Assembly (NCBI RefSeq): GCF_009905375.1
Contig: NC_133647.1
Coordinates: 174,202,790-174,266,789, forward strand
Reading direction: 5' to 3'
Length of the DNA: 64,000 nt
From: Apium graveolens
Taxonomy: Eukaryota > Streptophyta > Magnoliopsida > Apiales > Apiaceae
The notes under the pieces were generated by a model. It was given only the letters and a program-made list of their open reading frames with translations. It did not search any database and was not told the origin of the DNA. The translations under genes and the position numbers were made by a program. Shown here one piece after another: positions 46,561-59,330 of this stretch; the first letter of the stretch is position 1; each line of letters starts with the position of its first letter.

Positions 46561-49165
46561 GACACAAATTTTGATTCTTCAACATTTTAATATTACTTAT
46601 AGTCACCTTAAAATGACACTTTCAATTTTAAACATTATAAAATGAATTCTTAAGAAAAATTAATAAAATGAAAATATTCAAAATAATAGCTAAATTTTGA
46701 TATAAAATTTAGTTCAATATTACCCGCCATTTAGGCGACACCTCACACTTTAAATTTTGAAAAAAATATAAATACTCTATATAAGTTATTTTAAAATATG
46801 TTAATTGACAACTTATACTTGATGTATACAATTTACAAAAGCAAACATTAGTACATTAAAATTATTTTCTAACGGAATTTTTCTATAAAAAAATCATTTA
46901 AATATACTGATATCCACCTTAACACCTCCTATTTATAAAATAATTATTGAAAAATATATTATAAAATTAAAATATTTCTTTTCTCGACATAGTTTGCTGT
47001 AAAAAATTTAAAATTATATAACAATGATTTTGAAATGCAGATAAATATAATTTTTCGAAAATGTAAACTGTGTATGCATATATTTTGAAATGCATAAAAA
47101 TATCATATAAATATCACACTATCTCTTTTTTAAATTTTTGGAGATTTTCATTAATTAATTCAATATTTGATATTTTAATATCAAAAGATAATTGACCTCA
47201 AAATCAATATTACATAAGGTTACATAATTTATCCAAACTTTTCATAGTTTAATATTCCACTTTTATCTATCCAATATTGTTTTATACATAATTTGAATGA
47301 ACTTAATAATTTTATTAGTTAAATATAATAAAAAGTATTCATATAAACTAAATTTATTATTTATATACTATGATACTATTTAATCTGATTTTTTCAATAA
47401 AATATAAAAATATATAAATTTGTACTAAATTTATTATTTATACACTATGGAATTTCTGTAAGTTCTTTTTTTACAAAGTCAATTAATATATTAAAATAGA
47501 ACACAGCAAGCCTGATAGTTCAAACCTCACGAAGAAAACACTAATACAATTGTTAAACATATCAATTAGTTCAACATTACTCGGTGTCCCAACACTTTAA
47601 ACTTTGAAATAAGTTATTTTTAAATATGTTAATTGAAAATCACTATGATGTATACAATTTGTATACAATTTGCAAAAGTAAAACATTAGTGCATTAAAAT
47701 TATTTTACAACGAAATTTTTTTATTAAAAAATTATTTTAATATTACTGATATCCACCTTAAACTGACACTTCCAATTTTAAACATTATAAAATTAATTCT
47801 TCAAAAAAAAGATAATAAAATTAAAATATTTTAAAATTACAAAAATTACATTAATTGTCAAAAGGTAAATATATACAAATAAAATTTATATAGTTATATT
47901 CAAAATAGCATACAATTTAGTTCAATATCACCCGGCCTCGTACTTTAAACGTTGAAAAAATAAATATATATACTTTACATAAGTTATTTTAAAATATGTT
48001 ATTTGACAACTATTATATTATAATTGATGTATACAATTTGCAAAAATATATATTAGTGCATTAAAATTATTTTGCAACAAAAAAAATTTTTTAAAAAATT
48101 ATTTTAATATTACTAATAGCAACCTTAAACTCACACCTCCAATTTTAAATATTATAAAATTAATTATTCAAAAAAATAATAAAATCAAAATACTTATTTT
48201 CTCGACACAGTTTAATGTAAAAAAATTTAAAATTATATAAATTACATTAATTTTCAAAAGGTAAATATATACTATAGACAAATGAAAAGTATATCAAAAT
48301 AGCTGGATTTTGATATACAATTTAGTTCAATATTACTCGTCATGGCAACACCTCACACTTTAAATTTTGAAAAAATATATATATAAATACTCTACATAAG
48401 TTATTTTAAATTATATTAATTGACAACCACAATATTATATTTGATGTATACAATTTACAAAAGTAAACATTAGTGCATTAAAATTATTTTTCTAACATAA
48501 TTTTTTTATTAAAAATTCAATTTAATATTACTTATATTCACCTAACATTGACACCTCCTATTTTAAGCATTATAAAATTAATTCTTATAAAAAATATTAT
48601 AAAATTAAAATATTTCTTTTCTCGACATAATTTGCTGTAAAAAAAATTAAAATTACATAAAATATAACCATGATTTTGAAATGCAGATAAATATATTTTT
48701 TTTGAAAATGTAAACTGTGTATGCATATATTTTGAAATGCATAAAAATATCACATAAATATCACACTATCTCTTTTTTAAATTTTTTGAGATTTTCACTA
48801 ATTCATTCAATATTTGAGATTTTAATATCAAAAGATAATTGACCTCAAAATCAATATTACATAAGGTTACATAATTTATCCAAACTTTTCATAGTTTAAT
48901 ATTGCACTTTTATCTTCATAATATTTTTTTGTACATAATTTGAATGAACTTAATAATTTTAATAGTTAAATACAACAAAAGTATGCATGTAAACTAAATT
49001 TATTATTTATATACTATGATACTTTTTAATCTGATTTTTTCAATAAAATGTAAAAATAAATCAACTTGTACTAAATTTATTATTTATATACTTTGCAATT
49101 TTTGTAACTATAAAAACATCCTTTTTTTATAAAGTCAATTGATATATTAAAATAGAACACAGCAA
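46560..49165 (+). repeat. AT-rich alternating repeat family on the right of the RPA remnant
   Basis: Two modules alternate in direct orientation. Module A (TTAGTTCAATATTACCCG... CACCTCACACTTTAAATTTT) occurs near 46715, 47570, 47915 and 48325. Module B (TTTAATATTACTGATATCCA... CACCTCCAATTTTAAACATT) occurs near 46585, 46900, 47740, 48110 and 48520. Module A is a diverged relative of the hairpin repeat at 43558-44240. A larger unit is also duplicated: 46960-47510 corresponds to 48610-49160 (shared TTTGAAATGCAGATAAATAT and AATTGACCTCAAAATCAATA), an offset of about 1.65 kb. Confidence 0.8.
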
Positions 49166-50012
49166 GTCCTGATAGTTCAAACCTCACGAAGAAGATACTA
49201 ATACAATTATTAAACATAGGCAAACTACAAATTAGAAAAAATCACCTACACTGGCAATACAGTTAAACTTCAATTCATTCCTCTACCATTAGTTTCCTCC
49301 ATCATTGCCAATTGCATCAGCACTTCTTTGCATGATACATGATATAATGTGCAATATCACTGCAATTTAATAGTATTAACTGCAGCAGTCCTAGCCAAAT
49401 GTATTAGCCATGTAGCCAAGGAAAGCTAGCATTGCAGTCCAACACAATGTCGATGTTACCACCAAATTCTTCTCACTCAAGTGAAATATATCACTATATG
49501 GGTTGAACTGTGAACCTTTCTTCCCTGGACTTTTGCTGATATGTTATTATGCAGATTATACGTAGAAATTATGAGCTTTTATGTTCTAAGAACTTAGAGA
49601 CATATGTTAGCTTCTATCAAAACATAGATGATTTCTCACCAGATATGAAGATATGCAAATATGGGAAAGGGAATCTTGAATCTCAGAAGTTTAATGTGGA
49701 CTGACAGACTTTTGTATATCTTTTCTGGTAGCTGAAACCAAAATAAAAAATATTGATGCACATTTTATTATAAGGAACTGTGAAAAAACAATTCTTGAGT
49801 TATGAGTATGAGAGTGAAGAAACTTTACAGGAACCCAAGATTCATCCTTCTCAATATTTCCATGGTTCTGACGGTGAGTTATGTGGCTGATTCTCCTGCA
49901 GGAACTCACCTTTGTAATATTTTACAAAATTACGTAATGCTCAGAATGCAATGCCATTGTCAGCAATACCAAAATAACAACAAAATCCCTCATGACATAA
50001 CTAACAGACCTC
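49166..50012. other. Unassigned sequence
   Basis: Somewhat less AT-rich than the repeats to its left. Short ORFs are present but none has recognisable motifs. It ends where similarity to the 3' internal part of element D begins. Confidence 0.45.
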
Positions 50013-50410
50013 CAAGGAGGGAGAAATAACAGGGAGGAAAGAAAAAAGAAAAAGGTAAAGCATATGTACACTACACCACACCATTGTTATTTGTAACTAC
50101 GGATCCTATTGTACGGGAGAGGTGGTAAACACAAGGTGATCTCCTTTAAGCAGTTGATTCTCATAGGGGGAGAAGCAAGAGAGATATGTGCTTCTCATTA
50201 GGAAATGTGGTTGTACAAAAGAAGATGAAACTACTTGAAGATATGTTCAGTCTAGAGGAACATCTATTTGGAATCTGGAAAATTTTAAATATTATCCAGA
50301 ACTTTTATGCTATTTACTTTGCATTTCTGTTTACATATTTTTTTTATTTGTTAGTTGAGTTATCCTCTAGGTATTTGTTGTTATTGTCTAACAAACAGAT
50401 AGGGGGAGAT
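50013..50410 (+). repeat. Extra copy of the D 3' internal end
   Basis: It is nearly identical to 59825-60211, including AACAGGGAGGAAAGAAAAAA, the CTACACCACACCATTGTT stretch and the polypurine tract ATAGGGGGAGAT. Its left edge near 50013 is abrupt. Confidence 0.9.
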
Positions 50411-51391
50411 TGAAAGGCATATGTCATAGCCTATTTGTTTATTCTAGGATTTAACTCAACTCAAATAAGAATGTAACAAGTAAATAGTGGTTCTATCGTC
50501 AAAGAGATCTCTCAAAGTAACATATGTCAAAGGATTCAGAAACAATGTTCATCTACAGACTTGAGGAATTACTTCACTGGAAGAAGTTCAAGAAATTGAT
50601 CAAGCCTCGGTGATATAAATCAAGATTGTGAATTTAATCAAGTGACAGAGATCTTGTCAGGGTATCAATTAATTACAGGGATTTAATCTGAAAAAAATCA
50701 AGTTATTAAAGTCAAGACATGAAGAAACGTTACAGAAGTTAGTCACTCATGAAGCAGACAGTACATCCAGTGTCAACATTGAAGTGGTGGATTTAATCGA
50801 GTGTCATACCGATTGTCATGGTAGTACAACAGATTGTCTCACTGAAAGTTCTACCAGCTATGGGATTATCTTGCTAGTTCAACCAATTGTCTTGCCAGTT
50901 CAAGTGGATTCTGTTGATTGAATTATAAAAGACAGAAGCAGCATATCATTCATTCACAATTGAATACACAGAATACACTCAAGAACAGAAAGAACAGAGC
51001 CGCACAAAATATTTCATCTTCACTGCTGCAATTCAAGATCATATATTTCTAGCAATTAAAGTTAAATCTAAACCACTAGAAATCATTCTCTTGTTCTTGT
51101 GTAACTATCTAGCGGATCAAAATCCCTAGAACTTAATCTCAAATTGCTTTTAGCATTTGATCTTTTTATTGTAAAAATAGAAAAAGTTCATGTCGAATTT
51201 ATTCTAGATTTGTGATAATTTATTTGAGATTAATCCCTTGTAAATGATACCGTTGTTGTAACACCTTTCAAGTTTAATAATAGTTTTATTTAACTTGAAT
51301 TTTGTTTTAATTTTTTATTCCGTATTAAATTCTATTAAACGGTATAGTTTGTATTCAACCCCCCCTTCTACAAACATATTGGGACCTAATA
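50411..51391 (+). repeat. 5' (left) LTR of element D
   Basis: TGAAAGGCATATG ... TATTGGGACCTAATA, followed by the primer site. It matches the right LTR except that it lacks about 370 bp near its middle, around GAAGTGGTGGA. Confidence 0.88.
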
Positions 51392-51393
51392 AT

Positions 51394-51405
51394 TGGTATC
51401 AGAGC
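51394..51405 (+). other. Primer binding site of element D (tRNA-Met)
   Basis: TGGTATCAGAGC just after the LTR end. Confidence 0.88.
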
Positions 51406-51487
51406 CTTCTGATTAACGAACAAATCAAGATCCTAGACTTTCGTGATTTTTCAACTCCTTGAATTTTTATTTATTCAAAAATTCATA

Positions 51488-51733
51488 ATGACTTCACAAA
51501 AAGTTGGAATCGTTAAAATTCCACTATTTGATAAAGAAAATTATATTATGTGGAAGAAGAAGATGCTCTTATTTTTACAAGTGGCAAATCCCAAATATCT
51601 GAACTTGTTAAAGAAAGGTCCAAAAATTTCGATGGTTATTGAACCAGAGGTTATAGAAAATAATGTTGTGATTACCAAAGCTAGAACCTATGCAAAAGAG
51701 CCTGAAGATTTTACTCCTGCTGAAAAGGAAGAA
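51488..51733 (+). pseudogene. SIRE-like gag of element D, N-terminal part
   Basis: It begins MTSQKVGIVKIPLFDKENYI with WKKKMLLFLQ, the usual start of copia gag (a target sequence Y.MWK). An upstream in-frame ATG at 51443 is less likely, as the conserved sequence begins at 51488. It is cut by the solo LTR at 51734 and resumes at 55685 in the same frame. Confidence 0.88.
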
Positions 51734-54700
51734 TGTAATAACCCCAATTTTTGGAGATTTTTGAAACCCGGATGAATAGTAACTTTTGCTGACAATGCTG
51801 ATTAAGAAAAATTATCAGACCACGATATATAGGAGTACTGTTATGGAAATTCTAAGATCGTATTAGTATTCCATAAAGAAAATAAGTGTATGTAAAAGCT
51901 GTCGGATTTTGAAAACGAGCACTTTTATTTTTCCCCGAGATTTCCACCAGACATTAAGGGATTTAAGGAATTAATATTAAGATGAAGGATTTTAAATTCA
52001 AGGATTATAAAGGAGAATTAATTTAGGTATTAAAAATACCAAGAAGATTTTATCAATAAAACCATTAAGGTATTTAACCAAACGATCAACGAGATTGAGT
52101 GATAACCGGACAAAGAAATGAATAACGACTCTTGTAAATACCTTTGCAAGTGGCAAGGCAAGTGGATGGTTGATCAAACAAGAAACCAAGTGATAGTTAG
52201 GAAGGAATGGCTAGTTAATTATATAGTTAACTAGGGATGATCTCATCTCACCACAAATCACCAACATTATCCACCACATTATTCCACCAACACAAGAAGC
52301 AAAAGCATTTCCTCCCCCATTTCCATTGCTCTCGGCCAAAACAGAACCAGCACACTAAAACTGCTGTATCTCCTTCATTTCTCACTCAAACATTGTGTTC
52401 TATAGCTCATTGGAAAGGTATTGAGATGGCCTAAAACTCTTGTTCACAAGTGTCGTCCAAATAATCATGGTAAGACCCTCATTTTTACAGTTCTTTAAAT
52501 CGGACTATTAGAAACTTCAAAGCCTAACTTTGTGTTCTTGATTTCTTTGGAAAGATCAAGCTTGTAGGAGGCTCCCTAAGGCTTCCTAGCAACTTAACAC
52601 CTCCCAAGGAAGGTATAAACTTCAAACCCTAGCCTTTAATTTATTTGTTAGTAAGTTTAATGGTTGGTTTTGTGAAATGAGAAGCATGGATTGTGATTAT
52701 TAGTAGTTTGGTTTGATTTGGAAGTGTTTTGGTAATTGAAGTTTGATTATAGTTCATAGGTCTTGATTGTGGTTGTTTGAGTTGAAAACCTTGGAGATTA
52801 TGGACTGATGTGGTATGGTTTAGGTGAAGTTTTTTTGTATTGATGGTTATGAGTTGGTTGGTGGTAAATTGGAGTAGTTTAAACATTGGTAATCGCGTAA
52901 ACATAGCCGTCGTAATGTCCGATTTACTTTAGACTGCTTTTGTTCATAACATTTGGACCCGAGAACTCCCTGCTAGATTATGACCATTGCCATGTTTAGA
53001 TAGTTCATGTTACGAGCTTCGTTTTGATATGTAGTTCGTTTGATTCCGATGTACAGTTTAGGAGAAACGACCATTTTAAGTAACGGTATTTCGTGAACGA
53101 AACCCTTACCCCTCGTCTTACTTTGAAACATAGGTTAAAGACCTTAAAGGACTAATTGAAGTATGAAATATTTATGTAAGGTGTAATAGGCAGTTGGTAA
53201 GACACTCGCGAAGGAATCGCCTTAAAACTCGTAATGGTTAATTTATTAAAAATGGTGGAGCCGAGGGTACTCGAGTGACTTACGAGAATCAGTAAGCGCA
53301 AAACGAGCGTTAAAGTCTGAGTTGGTTAGAGTATAGATTTACAAGTGACTTTGGTTTAATTCCAACTTACTTGTTGCTTATAGGTTACCAGACTCGTCCC
53401 GAGCCATTCGTAACCCCCAGTCGCTCAGGCAAGTTTTCTACCCGTTATACTGTTGTTGTGATGTATATGTGTATATGCATGATCTTGCGATAAATGCATA
53501 TTTGTTATTAGCAAATTCTTGCGATATATTGTAGCATGTGATATGGTATATATGCATGCCTGTTTCATATTCTTGGATTATATATCTGTTGGTGAAAATG
53601 CTTACAGTTGCATAATACCTATGCTAGAGATAAGCGGTATTTGAATTTACCCTTAGTGTAGGGGATCATAAGGTGAACATATTTCTAAACCGGGAGTCGA
53701 TGTTCCCGAGTATAATATATATATATATATATTTATATATATATGGTTATAGTTTTCAAAACTATTAATCGAATAAGGTTTATTTGATAACTTTAACTTT
53801 ATTTTATTATTGAATATTATTTCGAATATTCATTCGAGGGCTTATGACTCAGTTTATATTATTTAATGATTATTAATTGGATATTCATTGGAGGATGTAT
53901 GACTCCGTTTATTTTATTTAATGAATATTATTTATAATATTCATTCGAGGTATTATGACTCCGCTTATTATTTAATAATATTCTTTATTTTATTAAAGAA
54001 TAATGTTTCGATAATCAAACTTATTTTCGATTATTCAAATAAAGATAGTACTTTCATATAAGTATATCTTTGGTTATTTAATATCCATTTCAAGTATAAG
54101 TTTTAAAACTTCTACTTCGATTATTTTTATAAGGATTATCTTTATGAGAATATTATTTAAATAATAATATTAAGATATTTTCTAATATATCGGGACTGAT
54201 TTATTTTAATAAATTAGCAGTACTCCAAACATTCTTAAAAATATTTTCGAGTCTTCAAAATGATTTTTAAAGTTAGAGTGGACCCCAAAACTCATTTTTT
54301 TTTATATTTAAGATCTTCCTTTCAAAGGGGATTTAAATACTCGCTCAAAACCTGGGGGATCCAGCTCTATGGTGCATTTTACATTCGCAACGTGGTTGCT
54401 GTTTTGAGAAAACAAATGAATTGATTACTTACCCAACGTTCGGGAAGTAAGCCCATCTAATTGAGTCGGCATAAGCGACAGGCCGGGGTACGGTCTATCA
54501 AAGTGTAAGTGGCTGGGTGGCAGTCCATCAACGCGTAAGAGGCCGGGTGGCGGTCCAGCACAAGGTCCTTATGTGGCCAGGGTGATGACCGGTGGGGGAT
54601 TCATCCATCTACTAGTAGAAAAGGTTACTTATTGGTATCTTTGCCTGATCAGCAAGATATCAGGTTTATGCCAAAATTCTTTCCTTTCCAAATTCATTGG

Positions 54701-55679
54701 ATATTGCAACCCTGTTCATACTTTACATGACAGATGTTTTCAGGAAATGTATGAGAGATATATATAGGTGTATATATATATCGGGACTTAATGAAGTATC
54801 TCGTAACTTCATTTCATTCAATAATATTTCAAAGATTGAATCTATTCAAGTATTATCTTGTAGTCTCATCTATGTGATGAACTTTTGAACTAATTATAAC
54901 TTGAACGGTGGTAGTTCAAGTAGTATTTGGAAAAGATATAAGTATATTGGAGTATCTTGTAACTTCATCTTTTAAACTTATATCTAGTAAAGGATTATCT
55001 TATGCATGACGAAGATTTTCAGAAAAATATTGAGACAAGGTTAGATATATGAGATCACCTTGCAACGGTATTTTTATACAGTTATACACTGAACCAACTT
55101 TGAAATCTTGGAAGTCCTCTTCCATGTATAATATACACAAAGTTGGTTCATTTCTTTTGACCAAGACTTTCATGAGTACTATGAGAAGGCTCATATATTG
55201 TTAATCATTATACATATTATTTTGGTGGGCTTGCTGCTCACCCTTGCTTTCTTCTTTCATCACACAACAACAGATAGAAAAGATGAACAGGACCAAGCTC
55301 CCGATTCGCGAGCGGATAGGAAACGTTCCGCAGTTTCCTATAGGCGTTGATGTCGCTGTAGCTGAGGTAGGAACTACCAATAGGCTAGGCTTTCAACTTT
55401 TGATGTATCAGATTATGTATATTTATGAATTGTAATAATGGCAAAGAAAATGTAAATTTATTCAGAAAACCTTTTAAGGTGTATTGGCAGATAATTGTGG
55501 AATAAAATGACTTGTGATTATTTTTGGATGTTCATCTCTGAGACTATAACGTGTGGTGTGTGTGTTTATTGTGGGGTCACAGTACAGAGTAGTTGATTAA
55601 TTATTAAGATTGGGTGTTATTAAGGGAAATGGAACTCGTGACAACCCGGATCCGCGACCCCGGATTTGGGGGTGTTACA
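51734..55679 (+). mobile_element. Solo LTR of the element C family with AAGAA target duplication
   Basis: It is 3946 bp, from TGTAATAACCCC to GGGGGTGTTACA, flanked by a perfect AAGAA duplication (51729-51733 and 55680-55684). No primer site, ORF or second LTR is present. This is the product expected when two LTRs of one insertion recombine and delete the interior. It matches the 5' LTR of element C over most of its length. Confidence 0.95.
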
Positions 55680-57700
55680 AAGAAGCCTCCTTGGATGCCA
55701 GCCTTCAATTAATTTTAGTTGATTCCCTTGATCCCTTGATGAACAGACATGTGATGAACTGTAAAAATTCCAAACACATTTGGGAAACTATTGAGGTGAT
55801 TAATGAAGGCACAGAGGAAGTTAAGGTGAACAAGTTAGAGATCCTAACCTCTGAGTATGAACATTTTAAATCTAATCCAGGAGAAGGAATTACTGAACTG
55901 TTCGAGAGGTACAATGCATTGATCAATAACCTGAACATAAATGGAAAATATTATTCAATCAGGGAGATCAACAAAAAGTTCCTTTTAACACTACCAACTC
56001 ATCTTGAACATAGAATCACTGCCATAAGAGAAGCGAGAGATCTGAGTAAGATTTCAATGGAAAGGCTCTATGGTGTATTAAAAACCTATGAGTTGGAGCA
56101 GATTCAGCAGAAGGAAGTCTACGGGAAAGATAGAGTGGTCAGCACATCTACTGCTCTAGTAGCTGAAGGTCAACAACAACAACAACAATCTCAACATTCA
56201 GAGAGAATGGTACAGTCTTCCAAGGCTGAGGAAAATGTGTTAGTAGCAGAATATGATCCTCCTACTATAAATCAATTCGGTGATGATTTTTACTCCTTAG
56301 AAGAGCTGGAGCAATTGGAAGATGAGTCAATGGCCCAGATTGTCAAAAGATTCTCCAATGTTAGATTCAAGAGAAATCCCAAGTTCAAGTACAAGTCCAA
56401 CTACAACAGATTCTAGAAAGGTGGATCTTCATCCTCTAACACCAGCAGTGGTGGATACAAAACAGGGATGGTTGATCGGAGCACCATTCGATGCTTTAAC
56501 TGCAATGAGTTGGGACACTTTGCCACAGAATGCAGGAAGCCAAAGCAAGTAAGGAAGAACTCTTATGATTCAAATCAGAAGAGTAACTCTGAAATGGCTT
56601 ATCTGGCAAAGGGAAGAAGTTGGGATGATACTGATAGTAAAGATGAAGAAGTTGGGAATCTTGCTCTTATGGCTATTGATGGAAATACTTCATCGTCAAG
56701 AAAAGAGGTAAAATTTACTGATGCTGAATTAGTTTATCATCTAGGAGGTTCCTTAGATTGTGCTCGTCGTGATAATGAACTGTTAGGTCAGCAGATCGAA
56801 GACCTTGAGAAAGAGGTCAATGAATTAAGACTTGTGCACATTAATCAAGACAAATTAAAAGAACAAGTATCTTTTCTAGAGAATAGAGTTAACTGTTATA
56901 GAAAACTCGAAACTATTCTCAAAGACAAGATCACCGGTCTTGAGACTAAGGTTAAAGCTTACTTTAATTCTTGTTCGAAGGCTAAAGAGTTCTATAGTAA
57001 GCAAGCTGTTAATCAAACATCTGGAATAGGTCTTGATTACAATGCCGCTATTGGAGAATTAGGCATAAACTCCCCTCCTCATGTATGTGCTAAAGGTAGG
57101 AAAATACCACATGTGCTTAAGGGTGTTGATAAACCCCTCTATAAAGGATCAATTGTTGAACCATTTGATGAGACCTCCTTTATTATTCAAGAAGAAATAT
57201 GTGCTGAAGATCGTGCTAATGAGAAGGTTGTTTCCAAGCCAAGTGTGTCGAAAGTTCCAGTCAAAGTTGTGAAAGCAACTGAGACTAACTCAGACACACA
57301 TGAGTTGGATAACAAAAATGCCATGTCTACCATGCATAATTTGCCTGTTGTTAATCCCTCTCATAAAGTATGTGGTGTTCCTAATTGTATGTCTTGTGCT
57401 TTTAATTTGATGTATGCTTATTTTAATGGTAAGCATGTTTCTAGTGATAAGACTACTCCTCGTCAGCATGTGAATAATAGGAAGCATGATAGGTCTAAGA
57501 CTGCTAGTCCTTCTAAGGATAGAAAGGAGACATTTGTGCCTAAGCCTAAACAGAAATTTGTTAAGGCTGTTTACAAGGTCAAATGTCCAGTCATTGAGAA
57601 AGTTCAGAACATTAAAGTTAAGAATGTTGTTTTGCCTGACAAAGGTCAATTCTACAAGTATGTAGGGCCCAACCAAGTTTGGGTTCCGAAGAAGGTTTAA
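55680..57700 (+). pseudogene. SIRE-like gag of element D, main part
   Basis: It resumes in the gag core (MNCKNSKHIWETIEVINEGT, YEHFKSNPGEGITELFERYN, LTLPTHLEHRITAIREARDL) and runs to a stop at 57698-57700. A single in-frame TAG at 56414-56416 interrupts. A CFNCNELGHFATEC zinc knuckle lies near 56492. A long coiled-coil-like stretch follows (LGQQIEDLEKEVNELRLVHI), then a Cys-containing tail (CGVPNCMSCAFNLMYAYF) and QVWVPKKV at the end. It forms the particle and binds RNA. Length and layout match the gag of element F. Confidence 0.9.
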
Positions 57701-57900
57701 TCCATTTGTATTGCAGGGCATTAAATAGGTGGAACTGGCAGTGTGGATTCTTGACAGTGAATCGTCAAGACATATGACCGGAGATAGAGCCCTGCTATCA
57801 AATGTGGTTGAGAAAGCTGGGCTTAGTGGTTACCTTTGGAGATAACAGCAAAGGTTTAACTGAGGGATATGGCTGTTTGCAAGCTGGTAATGTTATCATT
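57701..57900 (+). pseudogene. Protease start of element D pol
   Basis: After the gag stop a TTTGTATTGCAG precedes a new frame with WILDSESSRHMTGDRALLSN. The active site triplet DSG is DSE here, so the protease would be dead. A frameshift follows near 57825. Similarity to copia pol ends at about 57900. Confidence 0.85.
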
Positions 57901-58370
57901 GAACTTGTAAATATTTTCTGTATTTTTGCTAATATTAATATAAGTTTTTATTTGTACTTTCTGTAACTATAAATATTGTTTGAGGTAGTACAGTTGTTAG
58001 GAGTTAACAATTGTATAATACATGAAATTGAATGCTGATATCTTTTTGATAGATAATTGGTATTTAATTCATTGAGATATTTTTTTTAAAATTGTATGCA
58101 ACATAATTATTGGTATCTAAAGTACTTGACAAGTATCGGTCAATGATATATTGTTAATATTTTGTTGCAGATAATTGTGAGATTTTAAGTTCTAGTGAAT
58201 TTATATAAAATATTATATCTGAAAGATTCACTATAATTTGAAATCAGCAGCATAGTCATTCTTATTAATATTATTTTTTTAACAAACAATGTTGTTGATT
58301 ATAATTTTATTAAGATAGATTATGGAACTTTTGACATGAATGAGAATTACTTAAACTTTACCCTAAGTGA
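57901..58370. other. AT-rich sequence replacing pol in element D
   Basis: No coding trace. It lies where integrase and reverse transcriptase should be, so pol was deleted or replaced. Confidence 0.55.
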
Positions 58371-59330
58371 TCAATGCTTTAACAAAAACTCATTCATATT
58401 GAAAGTCAAAATCTTTCGTTCTCTTCTTAATACTGCTAGGTCATCAGTCTGTGTCTTATCAAATCATTTATCTTTTTAGGCATAAAAACAGACTTGTGCA
58501 CTCGAACAGTTTTAGGAGAAAATCAAACTTCTTTCAACATTAGTGATTTCTTATTTCATTTGAAATCTTTTCAAGTCACTATTGTACATCATCTCTCTCA
58601 AAAGATTAGATGTATAATTTTCATTCATTATAAATCTTAAGTACATTTTATCTCTATATTGCCATATGTTCTGTGATACAGGTTCAGCCTTCAATGGCCT
58701 TCTTTCATTGACAGTCGTGAGGTTGAAAACCCATAACATATATCCCAGACTGTAAAGACAAACACAGAAACAGAACCAACCAACACTCTCTTACCACTAA
58801 AATGAAGTATGAATGAGCGTGAGGGAGATAGTGCCTTAGTGCACCACATAAGGAAGGTTCTGAAGTCAACCCAGCAGCCCTGTCTCCTACAAAGATGAGT
58901 AGTATTTAAACCGAGACAACTGCTAGCCCCCATACATCTTCTCAAAAAGATGTAATGGCTGAAAAAGGCACAAAAATAGTTACTAGATTCATCCTCTCTA
59001 CAGGGTGCGTCTCTTGAAATTTTCCTGTCGGCCAGGGTATCCGATGTAGTGTCACCACCTCAAACATAAACAATTCTTGATGCACAAGGAAAGGTTACAC
59101 ACACAAAGGATGAGTTGGCGGAAACAATAGTTTCGACCATTTTAAGGTCAGATTCGATTGTTCAAGGTTCTTTAATGGACCAATTGCCTTTACAGGTGTT
59201 AGGAGAGGATACTGATCCAAAAGCCATATATCAGTGGTCAGTGTCTACCTCCCCAGGCTTAAATTCCCTGGATGCATCTGCGGATAGTGGATCTGACATT
59301 GGCGCAGATCGGTAACTTGTTGACAATGAT
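58371..59330 (+). pseudogene. Decayed downstream ORF of element D
   Basis: Short open pieces with stops. Readable parts include TVKTNTETEPTNTLLPLK, EREGDSALVHH and STQQPCLLQR near 58750-58890. The last piece (59115-59315, ALT start unknown) has DQLPLQVLGEDTDPKAIYQW and ends SGSDIGADR. By position after pol and before the polypurine tract it is probably the SIRE-type extra ORF. It is not clearly similar to the E downstream ORF. Confidence 0.5.

Noticed and set aside
49802..50029. A possible host gene fragment (75 codons)
   Set aside because: No motif, no splice-consistent neighbours, and its end overlaps the repeated D internal sequence.
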